A stretch of 64,000 nt of DNA from Rhodoluna sp044372795 (GTDB lineage Bacteria; Actinomycetota; Actinomycetes; Actinomycetales; Microbacteriaceae). The stretch covers positions 124,001 through 188,000 of the forward strand of contig JBILRF010000001.1 of assembly GCA_044372795.1 (NCBI GenBank). The letters are read 5' to 3'. Below, in pieces: positions 27,694 through 35,471 of this stretch. Numbering within the stretch: position 1 is the first letter of the stretch; each line of letters begins with the position of its first letter. The notes under the pieces were generated by a model that did no database searches, had not been told where the DNA came from, and was given only the letters and a program-made list of their open reading frames with translations. Both the position numbers and the translations under genes were made by a program.

Positions 27694-28479
27694 CTAAAGT
27701 CTAATCTTTTCTACCCCAGTGAACTGTCCCAGTAATTTACTAGCATCTCCTGTCACCAGAGCCTCACCCACAAGAACAATGTCAGCACCTGCCTTGGCAT
27801 ACTCTTCAACGTCACCAACGTTTCGAACTGCAGATTCGGCTACTGCAATGGCGTCCTTGGGCAAAAGCCCCACTAGCTCTTGAAATAGGCCTCTATCGGT
27901 CTCAAAAGTAGATAGGTCACGAGCATTTATACCGATCAGCTTCGCGCCAACATCCACAGCCCTTTTAACCTCTTCACTGTTGTGGGTTTCCACAAAAGGT
28001 GTCATTCCAAAGCTTTCAACGAACTCGAAAAGGCTGGCTAGTTTGCCTTGGTCTAGACCTGCTGCAATTAGCAGAACAAGGTCTGCTCCATAAGCTCTTG
28101 CTTCAATAACCTGTTGTTCCAGGGATACGAAGTCTTTCCTAAGAATTGGAATGCTCACTGCGTCTCGAACCTGTTTTAGGTCCTCTAGAGAGCCCTTGAA
28201 CTTTCGCTCCTCGGTCAAAACACTGATCGCTGAAGCTCCAGCAGATTCATATGTCTTAGCAAGCGCTGCAGCATCGCTTATTGGAGCAAGATCTCCCTTG
28301 GATGGACTCGCTCTCTTAATTTCAGCGATGACTTTGATGTTGGAACCTGAGTTGAAGTTATCAAGGACAGAAAGTGCTGGCGTTCTTGATTCAATTAGTT
28401 TCTCAAGATCGGCAATGGAAACTCGTTCTAGCCGAGCAAGGGCGTCTGCCTCTGCACCGGCATAGAGATTTTCAAGCAT
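27694..28479 (-). CDS. trpC: Indole-3-glycerol phosphate synthase
   Basis: Closes the indole ring from carboxyphenylaminodeoxyribulose phosphate. The 261-residue TIM barrel shows VIAEIKRASPSKGDL with the catalytic lysine, ILRKDFV, GINARDLSTFETD and VLVGEALVTG. It is a single-function TrpC with no fused TrpF. No trpF is expected, because actinobacteria generally use a dual HisA/TrpF isomerase (PriA). The ATG abuts the stop of the upstream HGxxPAAW gene. Confidence 0.97.
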   Translation of the reverse strand: MLENLYAGAEADALARLERVSIADLEKLIESRTPALSVLDNFNSGSNIKVIAEIKRASPSKGDLAPISDAAALAKTYESAGASAISVLTEERKFKGSLEDLKQVRDAVSIPILRKDFVSLEQQVIEARAYGADLVLLIAAGLDQGKLASLFEFVESFGMTPFVETHNSEEVKRAVDVGAKLIGINARDLSTFETDRGLFQELVGLLPKDAIAVAESAVRNVGDVEEYAKAGADIVLVGEALVTGDASKLLGQFTGVEKIRL

Positions 28480-28704
28480 TTATTTCTTTGCTGAGCTTTG
28501 ACGGTTCACACCGTAGCCGAGTTTGGCAAGAATTGGACCCATAGGAATAGCAAGAACGGTTAGAACAGTACCAATGGCAACAAGAGTTCCATCTGGCAGA
28601 ACTACTCCAACAGTTGCGATGGTGGAACCAATAATGGCAGTAATAACTGCAGACCAAGCCGCTATTGAATGTCCGTGACCTGGCTCGTTTTCGTGGTTGC
28701 TCAT
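28480..28704 (-). CDS. HGxxPAAW-family small membrane protein
   Basis: A 74-residue protein of unknown function, found in actinobacteria inside the trp cluster. The N-terminus carries HGHSIAAW (residues 10-17), a variant of the HGxxPAAW motif with Ile in place of Pro. Two membrane segments follow (about 18-38 and 44-62), then a short basic tail. The histidine-rich start (HENEPGHGH) could bind a metal, but this is only a suggestion. Its start-stop abutment with trpC argues for production together with the tryptophan enzymes. Confidence 0.85.
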   Translation of the reverse strand: MSNHENEPGHGHSIAAWSAVITAIIGSTIATVGVVLPDGTLVAIGTVLTVLAIPMGPILAKLGYGVNRQSSAKK

Positions 28705-28764
28705 TTAGTGCCTTTCTTCCCTACAATCTTAACAAGTTCAGGCAGCGCTCTTAGCGATTAGTGC

Positions 28765-30276
28765 CTATTTCGCGCCGAATAGTGAGTTTGCCTGCTCGAT
28801 GGAAGCAATAACTGCAGACATCTTGCTCAACGTCTCTTGGTACTCAGATTCAGGGACTGAATCAAGAACAATTCCTGCACCCGCCTGAACTCTGGCAATA
28901 CCATCTCTAATTAATGCTGTTCTAATCGCGATTGCTAGGTCAGCATTTCCTTCAAAGTCCAGATAGCCAACCACTCCACCAAAGATTCCACGGTTGGCTT
29001 CCTCGAGGTTATCGATAATCTCTAGAGCTCTTGGCTTAGGAGCTCCGGAAAGAGTTCCTGCAGGGAAAGTGGCCTTGAAGACATCCACAGGTGAAGAGCC
29101 CTGCTCTAGTGTTCCTTCAACTGTTGACACCAGGTGCATAATATGGCTGAATCTTTCGATCTTCATAAATTGAGTAACAGTTACAGACGCTGGCTCGCAC
29201 ACCTTTAGCAGATCATTTCTAGCCAAGTCGACAAGCATCAGATGCTCTGCTCGTTCCTTATGATCAGCAAGTAGTGATTCAGCATGGGCCTCATCAGATT
29301 TTTGGTCTGAACCTCTTGGTCTGGAACCAGCAATTGGATGCATAACCACGTGTTGACCAGAAACTTTGACCAAGGCTTCAGGTGATGACCCTACAACCGC
29401 ATATTCTCCATCGGTGTCCTCGTAGTTGAGTAGATACATATATGGAGAAGGGTTTAAAGCTCTTAGAACTCGATAGACATCGATAGGTCTAGCCGATACT
29501 TCGACATCAATTCTTTGCGATAGAACAACTTGGAATACGTCCCCGGCTCGAACATGGTCCTTGGCAATCTCAATTGCTTTCAGGAAGTCTTTGTGCGCAG
29601 TTCTTGGAGCCTTCTGAGTTTGAGAAGCATCTTCAGGTGAAGAAAGTACCTGAGCTGCTGGTTGTTGAAGTTTGGTAACCAGAGATTCAATTCTTGAAAC
29701 AGCTCCATCATATGCAGACGAGTAATCTAGGTTGCTGTCGCAGTAGATGTTGGAAACAATCAGAATTGAAGATGTCTTGTGGTCCAGAACAATAATATCC
29801 TGAACCATCTCTAGGTGAATCTTAGGTCTCTTGTAGTCCTGCCGGTTCGGGCTTGGCAAGTTCTCAATGTCTCGAATGACATCCCAAGCAAATAACCCAA
29901 CAAGCCCTGAAGTCAATGGAGGAAGATCCGGCAGTTCAATAGTTTTCCAAGCAGACTGAATAACCTTGATGGCATCAAGTGGCGCGGCAGGAAGAGAGCT
30001 TCCATCAGGTAGCGCTGACTCTGAACCTCGTACTAGAAACGCACTTTTTGTTTCAATGAAGCTTGCTCTACTTGAAACTCCTATAAAGCTATAGCGCGAC
30101 CAAACACCTTGTTCAGCTGATTCCAAAAGGAAAGTTCCTGACCGACCTGTTGAAAGCTTCTCGTATATTCCAACGGGAGTGTCATTGCCACCAAAGACAG
30201 CAAGGAAAACCGGTACAACACTTCCTAGTGAAGCCTTTGAAAGAAACTCTTCTTTGGAGATGTTTAATTTAGTCAT
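28765..30276 (-). CDS. trpE: Anthranilate synthase component I
   Basis: Makes anthranilate from chorismate, the first committed step to tryptophan. The 503-residue protein contains the inhibitor-binding motif LLESAEQGVWSRYSFIG near residue 50, PSPYMYLL, GSSPEALVKV, HPIAGSRPRG and FPAGTLSGAPKPRALEII, all typical of TrpE. I chose the ATG at 30276 over one 54 nt upstream, because GGGGAG precedes it and residues then match the family start. The start overlaps the hisI stop by 8 nt. No trpG or trpD is adjacent, so the glutaminase subunit and the phosphoribosyltransferase must be encoded elsewhere. Confidence 0.96.
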   Translation of the reverse strand: MTKLNISKEEFLSKASLGSVVPVFLAVFGGNDTPVGIYEKLSTGRSGTFLLESAEQGVWSRYSFIGVSSRASFIETKSAFLVRGSESALPDGSSLPAAPLDAIKVIQSAWKTIELPDLPPLTSGLVGLFAWDVIRDIENLPSPNRQDYKRPKIHLEMVQDIIVLDHKTSSILIVSNIYCDSNLDYSSAYDGAVSRIESLVTKLQQPAAQVLSSPEDASQTQKAPRTAHKDFLKAIEIAKDHVRAGDVFQVVLSQRIDVEVSARPIDVYRVLRALNPSPYMYLLNYEDTDGEYAVVGSSPEALVKVSGQHVVMHPIAGSRPRGSDQKSDEAHAESLLADHKERAEHLMLVDLARNDLLKVCEPASVTVTQFMKIERFSHIMHLVSTVEGTLEQGSSPVDVFKATFPAGTLSGAPKPRALEIIDNLEEANRGIFGGVVGYLDFEGNADLAIAIRTALIRDGIARVQAGAGIVLDSVPESEYQETLSKMSAVIASIEQANSLFGAK

Positions 30277-30604
30277 TAGTCTCCCCTTCAAATGACTCAA
30301 TGTGAGTATCGAAACAAGATTCGGTTCCATTGTGGCAACTAGGCCCCTTAGGAGTTGCCTTGATCAGAATCGCATCTGAATCACAGTCCAGTTCAATAGA
30401 AAGAACTGTCAATGTGTTACCGGAGGTTGCGCCCTTAAGCCAGAGTTCATCTCTTGATCTTGACCAGAAATGGCAAAGTTGTGTTTCTCTGGTCAGGCGG
30501 TACGACTCTTCATTCATGTAACCGAGCATGAGAACGCGACCATTGCTAGCGTTTTGAACAATGGCTGGTATCAACTGTTGATTCTTGAAATCTGGCTCAA
30601 TCAT
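30269..30604 (-). CDS. hisI: Phosphoribosyl-AMP cyclohydrolase
   Basis: Opens the adenine ring of phosphoribosyl-AMP, step three of histidine synthesis. The 111-residue protein is the single-domain form (HisE is separate). It has MLGYMNEES, HFWSRSRDELWLKGATSGN, and zinc or magnesium ligands in DCDSDA and CHNGTESCF. It follows hisF after 4 nt, and its last 8 nt overlap trpE, physically coupling the his and trp genes. Confidence 0.96.
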   Translation of the reverse strand: MIEPDFKNQQLIPAIVQNASNGRVLMLGYMNEESYRLTRETQLCHFWSRSRDELWLKGATSGNTLTVLSIELDCDSDAILIKATPKGPSCHNGTESCFDTHIESFEGETND

Positions 30605-30608
30605 GTTG

Positions 30609-31373
30609 TTACATTCTAACTTTCATGCCTTGGTGCGCGAGAGCTTGCTTGACGGCGCTGATTGCCACAGATCCTTCGTGAAATATCGAGGCTGCTAGGA
30701 CAGCATTAGCTCCTGCAGCGACAGCTGGTGGGAAATGATCTGCTGACCCTGCTCCTCCACTTGCAATAATTGGCAAGGCAGTTACTTCACGCACAGCTCT
30801 TATGAGCTCCTCATTGAAGCCTGTTCTAGTTCCATCGGCGTCAACGCTGTTGAGCAAAAGTTCGCCGATGCCACGGTGCTGGTTGTTCTTAATCCACTCA
30901 AAAGCATCTTGTTCAGTAAGTTTTGTGCCACCGTGAGTTGTGAGCGCATAGCCAGATGGCATGTTCGAATCCTTGATTATGTCTAGTGAGATTACGACAA
31001 TCTGATCACCATACTTGGCTGAAATCTCGTCGATCAAACCAGGGTTACTTATCGCTGCCGAGCCGATGCTCACTTTGTCTGCACCTGCTTCCAGGTAACT
31101 TGCAACGTCTTCAAGTTTGGTGACCCCTCCACCGACAGTAAGTGGAATGAAAATGCTTTCAGCCGTTCTAGAGATGACATCCAACATAGCCATCCTGCCT
31201 TCAAGGCTTGCTGAAACATCAAGGAACGTGATCTCATCAGCACCAGCTTCAAAGTACTCTTTGGCAAGTGCAACAGGGTCGCCGACATCGTTGAGCCCTT
31301 GAAACTTGACGCCCTTAACTACTCTTCCGTCTTTAACGTCAAGACAGGGAATGACTCGTATAGATAAGGCCAT
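30609..31373 (-). CDS. hisF: Imidazole glycerol phosphate synthase, cyclase subunit
   Basis: With HisH it makes imidazole glycerol phosphate and the purine by-product AICAR. The 254-residue TIM barrel has VIPCLDVKDGRVVKGVKF with the catalytic aspartate near residue 11, the second catalytic aspartate in VVISLDII, and LLNSVDADGTRTGF. hisH and hisA are not in the window. It starts 1 nt after the hisG stop and precedes hisI. Confidence 0.97.
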   Translation of the reverse strand: MALSIRVIPCLDVKDGRVVKGVKFQGLNDVGDPVALAKEYFEAGADEITFLDVSASLEGRMAMLDVISRTAESIFIPLTVGGGVTKLEDVASYLEAGADKVSIGSAAISNPGLIDEISAKYGDQIVVISLDIIKDSNMPSGYALTTHGGTKLTEQDAFEWIKNNQHRGIGELLLNSVDADGTRTGFNEELIRAVREVTALPIIASGGAGSADHFPPAVAAGANAVLAASIFHEGSVAISAVKQALAHQGMKVRM

Positions 31374-31374
31374 G

Positions 31375-32220
31375 CTAAATTCTTGCGGCGTGAATTGCGC
31401 TTACCAGGATTGCTCTAGCGCCTAGCTCGTAAAGTTCATCCATCTTGGCGTTAGTTTCGCTTCTTAGAACAAGAGCCCTAACTGCCACCCAGTTTGGATC
31501 CTTCGTTGGAGAAATAGTTGGCGATTCAATACCCGGTGTTATTAGAGAAGCTTTGTCAATAAGAGATGTTGGACAATCGAAATCAAAGATCACGTACTCT
31601 CTAGCAACAATCACACCGTTTAGTCTTCGAAGTAAAGAAACGTGTTGTTCCTTGCTTTGGTTATTAGCAATCAAGTAAGCAGATGATTCAAGTATCACTT
31701 CACCGAACGGCTCCAAGCCAGCTTGCCTTAGCGTGTTACCAGTAGAAACAACGTCTGCTATTAGATCCGCAACACCAAGACTTACAGCTGTTTCAACAGC
31801 ACCATCAAGACGAATTACTTGAGCGGAGATGTTCTTGCTCTTTAGGTAGTCCTCCACAATGTTTCCATAAGCCGTTGCAACTCTTTTACCAGCAATTTCT
31901 TCTATTGTCTTGAATTCACCTATAGGCCCAGCGAAGGTGAATGTTGATTGCCCAAAGTTCAGATCTGCAACTCTAACGGCACTGGATCGACTATCCATCA
32001 ATAGATCTAATCCAGTGATACCAAGATCAAGAGCGCCTGTGCCAACATAGGTAGCTATGTCTCTAGGTCTTAGATAGAAGAACTCGATGTTGTGCTTTGT
32101 GTCAACCACTCTCAGAGTCTTGCTATCTTTACGAATCGCATAGCCTGCTTCAGCCAACATCTCTGTGGCGTACTCGGCAAGAATGCCTTTATTAGGAACT
32201 GCTACTTTAAGCATGGTCAT
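31375..32220 (-). CDS. hisG: ATP phosphoribosyltransferase, long form
   Basis: First and feedback-controlled step of histidine synthesis. The 281-residue length and a C-terminal domain (about 215-281) mark the long form, which is inhibited by histidine through that domain and does not need HisZ. MLKVAVPNKG and DLGITGLDLL are visible. The ATG at 32220 overlaps the hisE stop (TAATG) and has GAGGAG 8 nt upstream, which favours it over the second ATG at 32214. Confidence 0.96.
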   Translation of the reverse strand: MTMLKVAVPNKGILAEYATEMLAEAGYAIRKDSKTLRVVDTKHNIEFFYLRPRDIATYVGTGALDLGITGLDLLMDSRSSAVRVADLNFGQSTFTFAGPIGEFKTIEEIAGKRVATAYGNIVEDYLKSKNISAQVIRLDGAVETAVSLGVADLIADVVSTGNTLRQAGLEPFGEVILESSAYLIANNQSKEQHVSLLRRLNGVIVAREYVIFDFDCPTSLIDKASLITPGIESPTISPTKDPNWVAVRALVLRSETNAKMDELYELGARAILVSAIHAARI

Positions 32221-32483
32221 TAGAAGCGCTCCTCAAGATCTTTAATTTCTAGGCCCTTAGCCACCATCAAAACTTGTAGGTGGTAGATAAGTTGACTTAT
32301 TTCAAGAGCCAAGTCGTCTTTCGACTGGTACTCGGCAGCCATCCAAACTTCTGCTGCTTCCTCAACGACCTTCTTGCCAATTGCATGAACACCTGCATCC
32401 AAGAGTGCTTTCGTGTTTGATTCGACGTCGTTACTTGTAGCTTTTGCCTGGATTTCAGCAAAAAGGGATTCAAAGGTCTTCAT
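32220..32483 (-). CDS. hisE: Phosphoribosyl-ATP pyrophosphohydrolase
   Basis: Hydrolyses phosphoribosyl-ATP to phosphoribosyl-AMP, step two of histidine synthesis. The 87-residue all-alpha MazG-like protein has KKVVEEAAEVWMAA, with the metal-binding glutamates, and EISQLIYHLQVLMVAKG. It is the separate form, not fused to HisI. Overlap by 1 nt with hisG is the usual actinobacterial hisE-hisG pairing. It follows rpe after 26 nt. Confidence 0.95.
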   Translation of the reverse strand: MKTFESLFAEIQAKATSNDVESNTKALLDAGVHAIGKKVVEEAAEVWMAAEYQSKDDLALEISQLIYHLQVLMVAKGLEIKDLEERF

Positions 32484-32509
32484 CTAGGTATTTTACAGTT
32501 GAAACACCC

Positions 32510-33172
32510 TTAGCGAACAGCGTTCTCGGCTGCTTTCCTCAAATCATCGATCATTGTGTTTCTATCTGGAGCACCAAAGACTGTGCTTCCTGCAACAAAT
32601 GTGTCAGCTCCAGCTTTAGCGGCTTCTGCAATTGTCCTGAGATCAATGCCACCATCGACTTGAACCCAAGTATCTAAGCCATGCGTATCGATGACATGAC
32701 GAACTTCAGAGATCTTCGAAAGTGCAGACTCAATGAAGGATTGTCCTCCAAAGCCGGGTTCGACCGACATCACTAAAATCTGATCAAAATGCTCGATCAA
32801 GCCTTCAATGTCTGAAACTGGAGTGTTTGGCTTTATGGACAACCCTGCCCTCACGCCATGTTCTCTAATCTCCTTGGCAACAGTCACAGCATCTGAGCAA
32901 GCTTCGAAATGAACCGTGACAGAGAAGACGCCAATTGCCGCGTAAACGGGTGCCCAGCGGTTGGCATCCTCAATCATTAGGTGAACATCTAGAGGTAGTG
33001 AAGTAACTTCTTGCATTCTTTGAACCATGCCTGGTCCAAAAGTGAGGTTTGGTACGAAGTGTCCATCCATCACATCAACGTGGATACCGTCAGCGCTGGA
33101 TATTGTGCCAAAGTCTCTTTCAAAGTTCACAAAATCAGCACTCAGAATGCTTGGTTGTATACGCATGGTCAT
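32510..33172 (-). CDS. rpe: Ribulose-phosphate 3-epimerase
   Basis: Interconverts ribulose 5-phosphate and xylulose 5-phosphate in the pentose phosphate pathway. The 220-residue TIM barrel shows IQPSILSADF, HVDVMDGHFVPNLTFGP, DVHLMIEDANRW, MSVEPGFGGQSF and VQVDGGI, covering the catalytic aspartates and metal-binding histidines. The start ATG at 33172 is 20 nt beyond the rsmB stop; a second ATG at 33166 would also serve. Confidence 0.97.
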   Translation of the reverse strand: MTMRIQPSILSADFVNFERDFGTISSADGIHVDVMDGHFVPNLTFGPGMVQRMQEVTSLPLDVHLMIEDANRWAPVYAAIGVFSVTVHFEACSDAVTVAKEIREHGVRAGLSIKPNTPVSDIEGLIEHFDQILVMSVEPGFGGQSFIESALSKISEVRHVIDTHGLDTWVQVDGGIDLRTIAEAAKAGADTFVAGSTVFGAPDRNTMIDDLRKAAENAVR

Positions 33173-33192
33173 AGATTAAGCCTATTCCCCTC

Positions 33193-34548
33193 TTAGTCTT
33201 TGGTCATCAGGGCCATGAACATGCAATCCGTGTTGTCTCTATGGGTATACAACTGGATAGTCTTTCGTCCCGCAGGCAAAGTGCCTCTCATAAAGGTCTT
33301 ATTCATGTGTGATGTTAGATCTAGAACCTTGAGACCAAGATTCTTCTGAGCCTTGTCAACAACAGCGATGGTTTCTGAAAGATGTGGCGAACAGGTGACA
33401 TACAGAAGTAGTCCACCCGGTTTGAGAGCATCTCTGGCACTTTCAAGAAGCTCATACTGCAAAACAGTAAGTGTCTTGAGATCCTCTGCAGACTTCCGCC
33501 AGCGGGATTCAGGCCTTCTCCTTAGAGCTCCTAAACCGCTACATGGTGCATCCACAATGACTCTGTCATAAGCATTGGGGAACTTAGCGCCTAACTGTCT
33601 ACCATCTTCAACGAGGACGTTCACGTCACCAAAAGGCCTAAGTGCACTTCTAACTAGCTTCGCTCTATGTTCTTGAACCTCATTGGCTGTAAGGGTTGCG
33701 TTTCCCTCTTTAGCTAAAGCAGCCAGTAGCGCAGCTTTACCTCCGGGCCCCGCACAAAGATCTAACCACTTCTCACCAGCTGTAACCTCGCGATACGAGG
33801 CAAGAGCAAGTGCTGCCAACTGAGAACCTTCGTCTTGAACTCTGGCTGTTCCAGATCTGACTTCAGGAATCTCACCTGGGTTACCGGACTCTATAGAGAA
33901 TCCGAAAGGACTGAAATCATTCGGCCTATAATCCTCTAAATCTTCTGGAGGAATAAAACCTGGCAAAGATACTAGGTTGACAAAAGCTGGGTGGTTATCG
34001 GAAGCAAGCAAATCTTCTAGTTCAGCCGCTAGGTCATCTGTTGCCAAGGCTTGCGATAAAGCTCTAACAATCCACTCAGGGTGACTGTATTGAATTGAAA
34101 GAAACTCATTCTTTGTCTTAGCTTTGTCTTCTGCAAGATCTATCCAAGCCTCAAATGGTTTCTCACTGACCCGCCTCAAAACACCATTGGCGAAGCCAAC
34201 AGCCTTCTCCCCGACGACAGCTCTAATCAGGTTAACGGTTTCATTGATTGCCGCATGTGGTGGGATGCGCATCTTCAGTAGTTGATGACAACCAAGTCTC
34301 AGAGCATTCAAGACAGTTGCATCAATCTCAGATACCGGACGCGAGCTCACCTGTCCAAGAATGAAGTCGTAGGTCAGCTGACATCTGATTGTTGAAAAAG
34401 CTAACTCTTGAGCCAAAGCTGAATCACGTTGATTGAGTTTTGCCTCTTCAAGTAAGTTAGGCAACACCAGGTTTGCATAAGCATCTTCGAATGTGACTTT
34501 GTTGAGCAGTTCCAGAGCTATGCTGCGCGAACTTATTGGCACTCTCAT
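33193..34548 (-). CDS. rsmB: 16S rRNA (cytosine-967-C5)-methyltransferase family (RsmB/Sun)
   Basis: An rRNA m5C methyltransferase. The 451-residue protein has an N-terminal NusB-like RNA-binding domain (about 8-130) and a C-terminal SAM-dependent domain with WLDLCAGPGGKAALLA, the motif IV VDAPCSGLGALRRRPESRW and the second cysteine in LLYVTCSPHLSE. Both cysteines needed for methylation and release are present. Its ATG overlaps the fmt stop by 4 nt (ATGA), as in many bacteria where fmt and rsmB are paired. Confidence 0.95.
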   Translation of the reverse strand: MRVPISSRSIALELLNKVTFEDAYANLVLPNLLEEAKLNQRDSALAQELAFSTIRCQLTYDFILGQVSSRPVSEIDATVLNALRLGCHQLLKMRIPPHAAINETVNLIRAVVGEKAVGFANGVLRRVSEKPFEAWIDLAEDKAKTKNEFLSIQYSHPEWIVRALSQALATDDLAAELEDLLASDNHPAFVNLVSLPGFIPPEDLEDYRPNDFSPFGFSIESGNPGEIPEVRSGTARVQDEGSQLAALALASYREVTAGEKWLDLCAGPGGKAALLAALAKEGNATLTANEVQEHRAKLVRSALRPFGDVNVLVEDGRQLGAKFPNAYDRVIVDAPCSGLGALRRRPESRWRKSAEDLKTLTVLQYELLESARDALKPGGLLLYVTCSPHLSETIAVVDKAQKNLGLKVLDLTSHMNKTFMRGTLPAGRKTIQLYTHRDNTDCMFMALMTKD

Positions 34549-35465
34549 CGAAGAGTTGTCGTTCCTAGTAACCCATTTGCCCAGTCTTTAGCTGACATTG
34601 CTGTCTTTGAAGCAGGCTGGACTTCCAGAAGTTCAATTGCTTCTTGCTCGCCGCAGCCAACATACACCGCGTTCTCTAGAACTCGAACTTCACCCTTTTG
34701 CAACACAACGGAAGAATTCACAACTGCTCTTGCTCTAAGCACTCTCATCGGTTCTCCACCTAAAATGCACCAGGCGACCGGCTCCGGATTCATCGCTCTT
34801 ACAAGGTTAGATATCTGAATTGAACTTCGAGCGAAGTCAATCTTCGCATCGGCTCTGGAAATCTTTGGCGCAACAGATGAAGGGCCTGTTTGCTCTTCAA
34901 GTTCAAAAGTTCCAGAATACAGAGCCGGCAGTTCAGCGTTTAGAAGAGAAACACCCAACTGCGTCAAGCGCTGGAGTAATTCACCAGCATTTTCATCAGG
35001 TGCAATTACTGTGCTCACAGAACCAAGGATCTCTCCTGTGTCTAGCCCCTGATCAATCTTGAAAAGTGTGACACCTGTCTCCTTCTCACCTGCAAGCAGA
35101 GAATGTTGAACAGGTGCGGCTCCACGGTACTTTGGTAAGAGACTGTAGTGAAGGTTGAACCAGCCATTCGGAATAGCCTCCAATGCTCCAGCTCTGAGGA
35201 TGACACCATAGGCCACAACGATTGCCAAATCTGGTTTGTGTTCAGCAATCTGTAGAAGTATTGCCTCATCAACTTTGTTGGCTTTGATTACTGGAATGTT
35301 GAATTTGGTCGCAGCATCAGCAACTGGTGACTGTGTTAACACTTTCTTTCGCCCTGTAAGAGCATCTTCTCTAGTGAGAACAGCCACCACTTCATGCCCA
35401 GATGAAACCATCGATTCAAGGACGGTAGCAGCAGTGGCGGGGGTTCCCGCGAAAAGAATTCTCAT
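34545..35465 (-). CDS. fmt: Methionyl-tRNA formyltransferase
   Basis: Formylates initiator methionyl-tRNA using 10-formyltetrahydrofolate. The 306-residue protein starts MRILFAGTPATAA and has the signature around NLHYSLLPKYRGAAPVQHSL and ITLFKIDQ-like GVTLFKIDQGLDTGEIL, plus the C-terminal OB-like domain (about 205-300). The start lies 6 nt after the priA stop. No def gene is adjacent, although def is the common partner in other phyla. Confidence 0.97.
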   Translation of the reverse strand: MRILFAGTPATAATVLESMVSSGHEVVAVLTREDALTGRKKVLTQSPVADAATKFNIPVIKANKVDEAILLQIAEHKPDLAIVVAYGVILRAGALEAIPNGWFNLHYSLLPKYRGAAPVQHSLLAGEKETGVTLFKIDQGLDTGEILGSVSTVIAPDENAGELLQRLTQLGVSLLNAELPALYSGTFELEEQTGPSSVAPKISRADAKIDFARSSIQISNLVRAMNPEPVAWCILGGEPMRVLRARAVVNSSVVLQKGEVRVLENAVYVGCGEQEAIELLEVQPASKTAMSAKDWANGLLGTTTLR

Positions 35466-35471
35466 CGCTAA

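Noticed and set aside
28705..30300. trp attenuator or T-box ahead of trpE
   Set aside because: trpE overlaps hisI, leaving no leader. The 60-bp gap after trpE shows no Trp codon run, specifier loop or terminator.
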